From Rodentolepis nana (lineage: Eukaryota > Platyhelminthes > Cestoda > Cyclophyllidea > Hymenolepididae): DNA of 13,651 nucleotides. The translations under genes and the position numbers were made by a program. Positions within the stretch are counted from its first letter, which is position 1; each line of letters starts with the position of its first letter. The stretch lies in the NCBI GenBank assembly GCA_900617975.1, contig UZAE01001368.1, forward strand, positions 1 through 13,651, given 5' to 3'. This document shows, piece by piece, positions 1 to 8,164 of this stretch. The notes below the pieces were generated by a model. The model saw only the letters and a program-made list of their open reading frames with translations. It did no database searches and was not told the DNA's origin.

Positions 1-310
1 CTTATAGTTTGTCGTTCCCCTCCATCGTACCCTGCTTTATAACTTCGCACCGTCGTAACACAGAAAAACGTAAATGGAATAAGTGCAAACAATTATTAAT
101 TTGCATGCATATTTCAAAATATTCTAAGCAAGCATTTTTCTTATTCACAAGCAAAAAAATCGATATAAGACCGTTTTGAATTGCGATAAAAATATCATTA
201 GACAAAACCGAGCGTTTATTGAAGGTAATCGTTAAATGCAAATGTCTATCCTTATCTGAAATGGAAAAAAAGTAACCTTGGTGAACTACTCCCTACCAAA
301 TCATCATACG

Positions 311-325
311 GGTGGGGGGGGGGGG
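311..325 (+). repeat. Poly-G tract (12 G)
   Basis: GGTG is followed by a G run at 314-325. It is one of several G/C homopolymers scattered through otherwise AT-rich DNA here. Confidence 0.9.
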
Positions 326-405
326 CATTGATTACTAATAGATAATGCACAGAACCTTTTATGAGTCGATCTGTACAGTCATCGAAATAATTATCCTCTT
401 CTCAG

Positions 406-465
406 CCAATTTAGATACCTGCAAGATTCGGCCTTATTTGATGCGAATTAAAACTGGTTTTAAGA
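406..465 (+). CDS. Weak candidate upstream exon
   Basis: A good acceptor (ATCCTCTTCTCAG|) and a GTATGT donor bound 60 nt that is open in only one frame, reading NLDTCKIRPYLMRIKTGFK. Its end phase (1) does not fit directly onto the exon at 1125, so at least one more exon would be needed between them. It may be chance. Confidence 0.15.
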
Positions 466-1124
466 GTATGTTAATGTGGAGACATGGATGAGAGATGACC
501 CTCTATCGTAGAAATCAATATCATATATATACCCAATTCCAATCGATTTTCAAAGTTAACCTCAAGTAAAGTTAACTTTCGCAAAAGCACGGACTGATGA
601 TGTGAAAATTACAAATTTAAATAAACATTAACAAAGTAGCTTCATGCGGATAGAAACAAAAACCGTGTATATTTATTTCGTTACAAATTTCCATTGCAAA
701 TTTTTACATTATGAAGTAGGTTCTTTATTTATTCAATTTTGAATTTCTGAACTTGAGCCCTCGTAATACTATTAAGACTAATGGTTAACCAATGCTTGTA
801 GCAGTTCTTCAGAAAGCTGCATTACTTGGTACACTTTTAGTACCAACCTCCTCGTAAACCATTGGTTCGTTTTAAAAGATAGCCATTAAGAGGTATTCTC
901 GTGAAGTGTCCCATCATTATCAATCCATTTCGAACGATTACTTGATTGAAAACGACTCCTGTAATTAAATACAAAGTAGGCGCTAAGATGTCAAAGAAAA
1001 TATGTCGTGACTAAATCAGTCTATTATAGTGTGCTTTGTTCTGGTAGCCAGGGTGATTAAGGTGGCGGGTTTGATGATAGAAGGAAAGAGGGAGAGTGGG
1101 AGAGAAGTTGTCAATCATACTCAG

Positions 1125-2015
1125 GTCTCCATTTCTCAAAGATTGTTTCATTTCTTGCGTTCAAGCGTTGAGGATGTGGAGAGAGTAAGTTATTGTTAAC
1201 TAGTGCAAAGATTCATCAACCGAACAAGTGACTATAGGACAGATAGGGCATAATGGAGACAACATAAATTCTTCGCAGTAGTCCAGCCCTTCAAGCATCT
1301 CGAATTTTGATCGGTCATCAAAGTGTTTTGCTTTTCAAACGTAATAGCGCTTATTAAAGGTTCTGAAAGAAGTACCTACTTGAAATAAAACTGTTTTTTC
1401 AGGCGAACGCAATACGGAAATGTAAGTTTAGGATGAATGCGATCATGGAAACACTCAGTTCTGCAGTCGTTTAAATCGACCTGACTTTTGGCCTGGGATT
1501 GATTAAATCTATCGCCACCGAATTGACATTTACGCGCCAGCACATAGATCGCCCCAGGTTACAAATCAAGTAGAACTTTTTTAATTTATTTGGTCTTCTT
1601 AGCTAACTTTGGCATAGTAATTCTGAGGGGAAGGGAAAACGTGGCCCATTTCGTTAAGTTTGCTCAATTAATTGAACCGAATTTCAATCCGTGAAAATTG
1701 CATCAAGAAATGTATTAGTAAATATGAAACATTTTGAACTAGGCTATACTTTTTCAGGGACTTTATAAACACCAGGTGTTGGATAGTCTCCAAGCCTTTA
1801 ATCATCCAGCAAGGTTCAATTTTTTGCTTCTCCAGATTAGAGCTTTGATTAATGTTATTTCTAGAGAGCTTGCTTTTCTGTGCCAAGATAGTGTTAATCG
1901 ACTGCAAGCAGCACTACCTGATTGTATAACGGGCCACTCAATTCAATTAGCCCGGAAAATTACCTCAACCTCTCCTCTAAAGACCAAATCCGTTATGTCT
2001 TACTTTGGGTTATAA
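1125..2015 (+). CDS. Candidate 3' end of an unrecognised gene (three exons, one a micro-exon)
   Basis: Three exons with good splice sites join in frame: 1125-1184 (acceptor ATACTCAG|, donor GAGA|GTAAGT), 1403-1421 (acceptor TTTTTTCAG|, donor AAT|GTAAGT) and 1758-2015 (acceptor ACTTTTTCAG|, ending at TAA). The junctions give 111 continuous residues, with blocks such as FLKDCFISCVQALRMWRER, TQYGNGLYKHQVLDSLQAF and LLLQIRALINVISRELAF. The composition looks like a soluble helical protein with alternating Leu and charged or polar residues and no low complexity. I do not recognise the family. Introns are 218 and 336 nt. Upstream exons are unassigned, and the first exon needs a predecessor ending in phase 2. 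No AATAAA is seen close after the stop. It lies antisense to, and apparently inside, the region that should be the last introns of the MBOAT7-like gene. It could still be chance or a decayed gene. Confidence 0.45.
1403..1421 (+). CDS. 19-nt micro-exon of the candidate + strand gene
   Basis: The exon lies between CTGTTTTTTCAG| and |GTAAGTTTA, both close to consensus. Its one leading base completes a Glu codon with the previous exon, then it encodes RTQYGN and joins the next exon (GLYKHQ) in phase 0. The length is not a multiple of three, so skipping it would shift the frame. This differs from the symmetric micro-exons typical of secreted schistosome MEG proteins. Confidence 0.42.
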
Positions 2016-2138
2016 GAACTAAATGTTGTGAACTTGGCGTTAAGTAATGATAGTATGACCTGGATCTAAATGTTACATGAAAAAGGTCATTGTGATACTT
2101 TGGCATTATTATTTCTTTTACTTCCTATCCATCTTCAA

Positions 2139-2156
2139 CCCCCCCCCCTCCCCCCC
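2139..2156 (+). repeat. Poly-C tract (C10-T-C7)
   Basis: It is interrupted once by T. It lies within a short fortuitous open frame, where it would encode Pro/Ser-rich sequence. Confidence 0.9.
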
Positions 2157-2892
2157 AAAGCAGACAAATTTACTATTCCTTGATCTTCAGGTACTTTCAA
2201 ACAAATATTCAATTGCAGTGTTTTATGTCATTGGAAGTAACAGTGGTGACGCAAATTACTTGGTATCTACTTAAAATGAAATGTGATTGGGCAGTAGAAA
2301 GCATCGGTCGTCGTATGTTCACCGAAGTTAATCCAACGCTCCAACTGGTGGGCGTATAGGGCATTGCTACCTCCTTTCAAGGAACACATGTACCGAATCT
2401 GAGATCGCAATATCCATTTCCATCAATGTACATCTAGTGAGTTGCCGTCAAGAGAAGAGGAGTTTGACTACGATCTTTTCTCATAAAGCCTACTTCAATC
2501 CATTCTCTGTTCACCCAGCTTAGGTATTGTGAGCACTTGGGCTAAATTTTCATCGAAAATTACCGCTCAATAATGCTAGAAAGGCCTTTTTATCTTCTTA
2601 CGACATATTCAATTGCAAAAGTATCTGGTATTAGACTTAGCCAGGCAGCAGCTTGGTCATTGATGACCAAATTTCGAAGCAGCAATATCATAATTTTGAT
2701 AGCAAACTATTGGATTCAATTTACTTTACCACTCAGCAGCATATGCTAATGTAAGTTGAAGATGAATGTTAAGCTAATCTATTATTTGTAGCAAGCTATA
2801 TTCTATTTGCATGGGGAGGAGTTCCCCATTACCTACGTTTCCAATTTAATATTGATGTACCTTTCAACCGTTGAGAGATAAACAAACCTCCC

Positions 2893-2934
2893 ACTCCTCC
2901 CCAACCCCTTCCCCCTCCCCCCTCCCCCCTCCCC
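2893..2934 (+). repeat. C-rich (CCCCCT)n tract
   Basis: Short C runs separated by T or A end in three near-perfect CCCCCCT units. The complementary strand meets the classic G-quadruplex pattern of four G-runs with 1-nt loops. This strand could form an i-motif. Confidence 0.85.
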
Positions 2935-3179
2935 AGCAAATTGCGCATGTTAATAGCTAAGTTGGATGAAGGAAATCTTGAAGTTAATTATAGAGAACGT
3001 AGCAAAGAAAAGTGAATAGCATGACTTTTCTCAGTGAATAAATTGTAGCTGTAGGGATGCCAGTATATCACGTGTTCTCTAGCTTGTAATATGCATGCAG
3101 ATAGATAATCATTAGCTGTGCGTTTACCTTGACATTAATTAACTACTTGGTAATTAATATTGTAATATATTATTGAACT

Positions 3180-3508
3180 GGGGGTGTGCGATAGACTTAC
3201 CTCCACGTGGTGCACCCTGGGCAACGTATACTCATACGGCAAAAAAGTCTATCAACCGGCATTTGACTTCTGATTTCAAACTACTATCATCCCACTGCAT
3301 GTCATATTCGACCCCTATCACAGTACTCATCTTACCTTTTCCCTGCCTTTGTGTCTGTCTGTCTCTTTTACATCTATGAATCATTATTCTACCCCACTCT
3401 CGACTTTTGTCACTTTGATGTTCCTCCTCCTCCTCTCTGTGAAGCCCGAAGTCAGATAAAGGGCTAATGATAACTATCAAAACGCCTGCCATTTGATATA
3501 AATAAATG
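3180..3508 (+). repeat. Interspersed SINE-like repeat, copy R1
   Basis: This is the reference copy, about 330 bp. The 5' end reads GGGGTGTGCGATAGACTTAC. Next come a CACGTG palindrome, a segment common to all copies (GTCTATCAACCGGCA, then TTGACTTCTGATTTCAAACT), a B-box-like ATTCGACCCC, a (GTCT)n microsatellite and a pyrimidine block. The 3' end reads AACTATCAAAACGCCTGCC, followed by an ATAAATAAAT tail. No clear target-site duplication remains. It lies in the MBOAT7-like locus downstream of exon 5, antisense to that gene. Confidence 0.85.
3201..3208. promoter_or_regulatory. CACGTG palindrome in the repeat 5' region (R1)
   Basis: CCACGTGG spans the repeat head in R1 (3203-3210), R2 and R4. R3 has CCACTTGG instead. 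CACGTG is the canonical E-box for bHLH factors. Any regulatory role is inference only. Confidence 0.3.
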
Positions 3509-3542
3509 TTTAACTTCATTCCTCTACAACATATTTTAGGCA

Positions 3543-3561
3543 ATATATATATATATATATA
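3543..3561 (+). repeat. (AT)n microsatellite
   Basis: About nine AT units lie between R1 and MBOAT7-like exon 5, within intron 5 of that gene. Confidence 0.9.
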
Positions 3562-3636
3562 CTCGCGTGTTCACTACACATGATGCAATTGATTTTCAAA
3601 CCGATTTGGATGAAGCATTGTGCGTTACAATCTTAC

Positions 3637-3842
3637 CTATCAAGTGCCACGAGATCTGTTGGTCCATCGCCCACAACAGGTCGTGAGATGGCTGGATAAG
3701 CTCCCAACCCAACGCTCATACAAACGCATTCGCCCATAACCCAAGCGAAATAGAGTCGCATTCGGTAGACAAAGAAGATGGCTGCAATGTATGCCAGACG
3801 GTATAGAAGGTTCTCTTCATGAAATGCAGGATCATGAAGTAC
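3637..3842 (-). CDS. MBOAT7: MBOAT7-like exon 5 with the RMR-Y-AW / GAYP signature
   Basis: This exon encodes 68 residues plus two bases (AG). It contains IFFVYRMRLYFAWVMGEC and VGLGAYPAISRP, followed by DGPTDLV. The family equivalents are FFAFRMRFYVAW and GFGAYPVAA, with a short linker leading to the catalytic half. The acceptor TTTCCTTTCAACAG| is excellent, and the donor ATAG|GTAAG is consensus. Reading on without splicing meets a stop at once, so a downstream exon is required. None matching the expected Asp-Tyr-Glu-Thr linker or the Trp-His-Gly catalytic region is visible on this strand between 3636 and 1. Confidence 0.92.
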
Positions 3843-6603
3843 CTGTTGAAAGGAAAGATGACATCTGATATGAATTGAATCGCTCTTAATTAAACTCAAG
3901 GTCAATTCTAAAAGCAAAGTTGAGCCAAGGTAAGACAAAATCGACGCCAAGTTTATCCATGACTAGAATTTATATTGCTAGCGCAAAGGCTCAACAACTC
4001 CATCAAAATGCATTCGATTTTCAAAAGCTAATGGCTGGTGAATGGAGGTAATGCCGCAATATGAATAATGTCAAACGTGTTTTTCTAAATCAATTTAAGC
4101 TAAAAAAAACTTAATTATTTGAGAATATTTGCTTCTTATCACATCGGTGAGTGAGCTCTGTTGCTTCAAGTACCTTTCCTGGTCTATTGAACCAACTTCA
4201 AGCGTCGAAAAGCTCTAACTGATTCAAGGGAGGGAGGGGGGGGGGGAATGTACAATGATTAAGTCAAGCCAGGGGGGGAGGGACCAAACCAGGCACCCAG
4301 GAGCTATGTCATGAAATTTATTGAATAAATAATTTTATTAAATAATAAAAAGCATATTTTCTTCTTTTTTGAAAGTTGAATAGGAGTAATGCCAAATGGT
4401 TTTCTTGCCTTCAGGTAGGACCTTTAGAAGAAATTTAATAAACAAAAAAAATTATTGAAAGCATTTATCTATTCAACCAAGGCAATGATAAGCTTCTCGG
4501 CATTTAAAATTTGATTCTTTTTAAATTTGGTAATTTCCCTAATGATGGCATTTTTGTTTGACTGACTTCCAAATCACTGCAAGATTCCTTAGAGACAGAA
4601 AAAGTGGCTTCAATGACGTTTAGAAATCAGAGCATTTCAGCCTCCAACCAAGTAAGGCCCTGTGATATAATTTAATGAATGGGTATATATTATATGCTTC
4701 TCTAGTTTAAGTAAGTCCGTCTCTTATTTTGAGTCATAATTTCGAGAGATTCGATGAAAAATGGAACATCCTTACAACGACCTTGAGGTGAAACACAAAC
4801 GATTTGGTCAAGGCACGCGTTAATGAGCCAATTTATTATCCAAATAAAGAAACAAAGCTTTTAGCTCTAAATACGACACCGTTATAGACTTTTGCAATTG
4901 TTAGAGATTATTACCGTCGACCGTTATACGAAATTTACCATTTTTAACCACGAGATATATAATTTGAATTTCGATGATGCAACGTCGAACAGTCGGAGAC
5001 GAAGGTCTGGCAAGCAGTGGAGAATTAATTCAACCAATTCAGATCAAGTTTAATGAATTTACCAAACTTTCCCCATTGTTTTTCTAATTGGGTTCAGTCT
5101 ACTGTGAAACGTTCTCGTATCTCAATGTCCACAATGGAGGATATGACCCCCTACTTGTGCCCACGCTCCTGAGGCTTTGAACTTCTTCCAAATTTTATTA
5201 AATTTAAGAGTTATGCACTATTGAATTATTCTCTTGGCTGAAGAATTAGGCATAAATTAGGATGCTGGACCAGACACGAAATTAAAGCAAAGGGTCGAAT
5301 ACATACTTCTGATTTCATTATCCTCTTATTACTGACTAAATGGGTTTATTTACTATTCCCAGAGTCAATATTCTCTTGTAAAGGCATTCGTAACAAGTTT
5401 TGCGGTAGGTTTCGTCACCCTGGTAAATGTATTGCCTCTTAAAGCCAAGCGCACTAATTAAAACTTACATAACATGATTTTGACATTCCAGAACTAAACT
5501 AGCTTGATTTCGCAATTTTAGTATAAAAGGTTAAAATAAAAAACACCATATTCACTTTAGAAGCTCCTTTAAAAGGTTTTAATGCCATATCAATCAATTG
5601 GTTAGACACTTGCCGAAAATGGGCTTTGAAGCAACAATATATTTTGCTTAGTTTAGGACAAAACAAATGTATTTTCACGATTTCGACTGAAAGGTTAAGC
5701 TGATGAATTATTTCTTTTATTTAAAAGAAATAAGCATAAGTTAACAGTTGTGATACTATTTACTTACATCAAAATCAATGAAATAGGCGCCAACGAGGTA
5801 GAGAAAAGCGAAAAATGGAACATCTTGAAGACGTCTTAAGAATGGGCCACTGGATAACCTTGGTGCTTTCGTTGGCCAACCTCTAAGCATATCGTCGAAT
5901 GTTCGGTATGTATAGTAAGGCCCTTGAATTAAATATAAGACCTCATGACATTACAATACCACCAATCAATAAGTATTATAGGTTTAAAAGACATTACCTG
6001 TTAACATTCCTATATAACAAAAGGCATAACAAACAACGTCATAAGACGTTGTCATTATGCCCTTGTATTTGAGCCGTAAATTTGATGAGTTATCAGAAAT
6101 ATTGTTGGCATTGTTTGACTTTATTTTATTGATGATAGCCCATGTGTCATGAAGTTCGAAAGATACACCAACAATCTTAAAAGATGGTTAATTAATTTGG
6201 CAAATGGTCTTGATATTTAGGAAGAAATAATACTTACTTTGAGCGTTAAAAATAGATGAAGCATTTGTGTTAGTGGAGATGGTTTCGAAAAGCCATAAAA
6301 GTGAGCAGTGTGGAAAAAGATCAGGTATGAAAATCCCCATAAAAATACGGCAAAATGAATAAACCTTAACCTCGTATTAATTAAGTATTGTTACCTGAAA
6401 GCAACGAGAGAATTAAATATTACAAATCCTCCAACTAGTATGAAAGCGTGCCATACTTCAAATCCACAAATAATTATAGCAGACGAGAGACCAAGAATTA
6501 GACAAGCGAAACGTTTAGCGTCGCCTCGTGAACTTCTGACAATACACCCGGCAATTATTGATGTTCCCAGAAAGACTATATACAGAAGGTCCTGACTAAA
6601 CAT
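3637..6603 (-). CDS. MBOAT7: MBOAT7/LPIAT1-like lysophosphatidylinositol acyltransferase, 5' five exons (partial gene)
   Basis: Five exons join in one frame: 6603-6395, 6364-6238, 6175-5998, 5922-5768 and 3842-3637. All introns are GT-AG and every junction phase agrees (2, 0, 1, 0). They give 291 complete residues plus two bases. By recall, the product aligns along its whole length with animal MBOAT7. Landmarks are the short N-terminus (MFSQDLLY versus MSPEEWTY in human), the block ending LFLTLK, the block YCYIGMLTGPYYTYRTF, and the signature RMRLYFAWVMGEC followed by GLGAYP. The family consists of multi-pass ER membrane enzymes that transfer polyunsaturated acyl groups, chiefly arachidonoyl, from acyl-CoA to lysophosphatidylinositol. 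Human MBOAT7 has about 472 residues, with the catalytic Asn and His in the C-terminal part. That part is not in these exons, so the 3' end is missing from view and probably lies beyond position 1. The start is the first ATG (6603-6601). The frame is open further upstream but has no ATG before an in-frame TAA. Confidence 0.9.
3843..5767 (-). other. Intron 4 of the MBOAT7-like gene (1,925 nt)
   Basis: This long GT-AG intron is bounded by a GTAAGTA donor and a TTTCAACAG acceptor. It is AT-rich with many stops in all frames, and I see no convincing exon or repeat copy in it. Two G-rich patches lie at 4228-4246 (GGGAGGGAGGG then a G homopolymer) and 4272-4282. No branch-point assignment is attempted. 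Confidence 0.75.
4228..4282 (+). repeat. G-rich patch in intron 4 of the MBOAT7-like gene
   Basis: GGGAGGG plus an 11-nt G run (4236-4246) is followed 25 nt later by AGGGGGGGAGGG. On the transcribed sense strand this is C-rich. The plus strand has G-quadruplex potential. Confidence 0.8.
5768..5922 (-). CDS. MBOAT7: MBOAT7-like exon 4
   Basis: Two bases complete the Gly of MLTGP, then 51 residues follow. PYYTYRTFDDML corresponds to PFFRYRTYLDWL in human MBOAT7, a conserved cytosolic-face motif after the GIMTG helix. The exon closes with a membrane segment (FFAFLYLVGAYFIDFD). The acceptor is TTCAAG|GGCC and the donor is a strong GAT|GTAAGTA. The 75-nt intron before it is short. The intron after it jumps to 1,925 nt. 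Confidence 0.9.
5998..6175 (-). CDS. MBOAT7: MBOAT7-like exon 3
   Basis: This exon encodes 59 residues plus one base, in phase 0 from the preceding LFLTLK. It opens IVGVSFELHD, corresponding to the family's LVSLASEVQDLH. A variable polar stretch rich in Asn and Ser follows. The exon ends SYDVVCYAFCYIGMLTG, matching SYSYCYVGIMTG of human MBOAT7. The boundaries are TTAAG|ATTGTT (acceptor) and ACAG|GTAATG (donor). The last base is the first base of the Gly codon completed by exon 4. Confidence 0.88.
6238..6364 (-). CDS. MBOAT7: MBOAT7-like exon 2
   Basis: One base completes an Arg codon with exon 1, then 42 residues follow, ending LTQMLHLFLTLK. This matches the family block that ends LLLTLK. 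The segment is aromatic and hydrophobic (FAVFLWGFSYLIFFH), as expected of a transmembrane helix. The donor is a perfect AAA|GTAAGTA. The acceptor is ambiguous: TTAAG| at 6365-6366 gives a 30-nt intron, while ACGAG| six bases upstream keeps the frame and adds two residues (LR), with a 24-nt intron. Confidence 0.86.
6365..6394 (-). other. Ultra-short intron 1 of the MBOAT7-like gene (30 nt, or 24 nt with the alternative acceptor)
   Basis: It starts GTAACA and ends GTTAAG. Both flanking exons are supported by family alignment and the frame is restored only if this segment is removed. A 24-30 nt intron is near the lower limit known for animals. Introns of about 30-40 nt near gene 5' ends are well described in schistosomes and support the flatworm assignment. 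Confidence 0.8.
6395..6603 (-). CDS. MBOAT7: MBOAT7-like exon 1: initiator Met and first membrane segments
   Basis: This exon encodes 69 residues plus two bases. Residues about 4-20 (QDLLYIVFLGTSIIAG) form a hydrophobic segment. A short basic/polar loop (RSSRGDAKR) follows, then a second and a third hydrophobic stretch ending FNSLVAF. The donor reads TTCAG|GTAACA. The open frame continues upstream for more than 30 codons without an ATG, and the next upstream stop is TAA, so 6603 is the natural start. An AG dinucleotide 9-10 nt upstream of the ATG (in AACACAG) could be a cis or spliced-leader acceptor, but its pyrimidine tract is poor and I do not claim it. Confidence 0.88.
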
Positions 6604-7841
6604 AGATATAACTGTGTTGATTTCTCGAGGTCGAATAACCACGAAAGGGGGAGCAGATAATTTGAAAAATATCCTGACCCTCGTCTGATAACACCGACTA
6701 ATTTAGCAATTTAAAACAAATGTTGAGGTTATGCAAATTTAACAAATTAACAAAATATAAAGAACAAAATGTAAAATTAATTCCTAATTTTATTTTATTT
6801 TATTTTTACGTTGAAAATTACATGGTTTGCTTGTTAAGATATTCTCCATCAGTTTGGTTTTACATTAAATTGAATGTGGGATACAATTTTAGATTCGTTA
6901 TGACAAAATTCATAAGGTCCCCTTTTATTTTCCAAATTATTTCTACCTCATTTGTGAACTGTGATCATTTAGAATAGTATTGGATGGAATATTTTATAAG
7001 TAATTATAATAATAATTATTATTATATCACTCAGAAATCGAGAATTTTACTATGTGGTCTTTGAACTGAATTTTGGCCTAGACACGACGAAAGAATTAAC
7101 TCTGTAAATTTTCGCCTTATTATTGAAGAGCAAGAATTTCCATTTTATTACTAGTTGAAATGTTCTTAACTCTTAGAAGACGAAGAACATGTCAGATATT
7201 TTTTTCGACTTGGAAATGCCTAGCCCCAGCTCCACAGAACAAAATGTCCTCTTAAAAAGATAGAATCTTATTTCGAAGTCATGCCACGTCTACCGGATTC
7301 ACCAATCATAGTCAATTTGTTAATCACATTTTAAATACATTGAACTTTCACTAATGGAAAATAAATAAATAAAGGGATATTTCGCGACAAATGGTTCGAA
7401 AATTGTAAATCATTAGTTAAGAGTTGTAACTTATGACGTAAAAAATATTATTTGATATCACTTGCATTAATTGAAATTATATTATATATCCAGGTTAATT
7501 TTTGAATTCGTAATTTCTAATAGGTAACAAAAATATAATCTGTTTATATAACATAAAATCATGTTCAGTGCACACTTGCAAATGTCCAATTCGTTTGGAA
7601 ATTATTATTATTATATTATAAGTACCTAAAAACTTTCACGATTTTTATTTTTTATTTGCCATGTGATTAAAATAGTTGTTATAACTATTCACAAATGGAA
7701 CATTTGTAAGGAAGGAATTCATGATTGTGATCAGAAATGTCTTATTAGTTGAGTGTGAGTTTTATTTGGGTAGTCTAATGTCCTTGCGAAGTTAACCGGC
7801 ACTTATCCCACCTACTTTTCGTTAAACTTAAAAGTCATGCT
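6604..7841. other. 5' flank of the MBOAT7-like gene
   Basis: This stretch is very AT-rich, with an ATT/AAT-rich quasi-palindrome near 7003-7024. The promoter and 5' UTR of the MBOAT7-like gene must lie here or just right of 6603. I see no convincing TATA or initiator arrangement. Confidence 0.6.
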
Positions 7842-8164
7842 GGGGTGTGCGATAGACTTTCTTCCACGTGGTACTTCCTGGGCAACATATACCTATGCGT
7901 CAAAAAGGCCTATTAATCGGCAGTTGACTTCTCACTTCAAACTACCATTACAAGACTGCATGTCATATTCGAAAACTTTCACAGCACTCATCTTACCTTT
8001 TCCCAGCCTTTGTGTCTGTCTGTCTGTCTGTCACTTTTACATCTTTGAATCTCTCTTATGTTCTCCCTTTCGAATTTTTCTCACTTTGATGTTTCTCCTC
8101 TCTGTGAAGCCCGAAGTCAGCTAAAAGGCCAGTGATAAGTATCATAAAGCCCACAATTTGAAAT
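7842..8164 (+). repeat. Interspersed SINE-like repeat, copy R2
   Basis: It is collinear with R1 from GGGGTGTGCGATAGACTT to the CTGTGAAGCCCGAAGTCAG block. It is more diverged near its 3' end (AAGCCCACAATTTG where R1 has AACGCCTGCCATTTG) and lacks an obvious AAAT tail. The internal tetranucleotide is longer here (TGTC repeated four to five times). No convincing target-site duplication is seen, so it is probably an old copy. It lies upstream of the MBOAT7-like gene. Confidence 0.82.

Larger units (their letters stand above)
1..1124. other. Left-edge stretch without a firm gene
   Basis: It is AT-rich, with a poly-G run at 314-325 and a TGGTTAACCA palindrome near 783. It holds only the weak candidate exon at 406-465. 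It should also be intron or downstream territory of the MBOAT7-like gene on the minus strand, but no catalytic MBOAT exon is recognised. Confidence 0.6.
2016..3179. other. Non-coding stretch between the candidate + gene and repeat R1
   Basis: It contains two C-rich tracts and short open frames only. A good acceptor (CCTTGATCTTCAG|, about 2190) leads into a short open frame ending at 2274, but nothing connects to it in frame. Confidence 0.6.

Noticed and set aside
505..540. Minus-strand piece reading DIDFYDRGSS as the next MBOAT7 exon
   Set aside because: It matches only two or three residues of the expected linker (IRNIDCYSTDF-like) and is soon interrupted by a stop. There is no good acceptor.
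1668..1907. 79-codon minus-strand open frame
   Set aside because: It overlaps the better-supported + strand exon at 1758-2015 in antisense, and has no splice context or recognisable domain.
2077..2274. 65-codon + strand open frame
   Set aside because: It runs through a poly-C tract encoding Pro runs, and no neighbouring exon joins it in frame.
2599..2700. Minus-strand open stretch (NLVINDQAAAWLSLIPDTF) before a GTAAGA donor
   Set aside because: It has no convincing acceptor and no similarity to MBOAT7. It could be chance.
3232..3543. 103-codon minus-strand open frame over R1
   Set aside because: It is the antisense of the repeat, runs through the GAGGA-rich pyrimidine complement, and is not kept open in the other copies.
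6604..6642. Upstream start (GTG) giving 13 extra N-terminal residues to the MBOAT7-like protein
   Set aside because: GTG is not a normal animal start. The first ATG at 6603 gives the N-terminus expected for the family.
6720..6977. 85-codon + strand open frame upstream of the MBOAT7-like gene
   Set aside because: Its Phe/Tyr/Lys/Asn-rich composition is what AT-rich non-coding DNA gives by chance. It has no splice or domain evidence.
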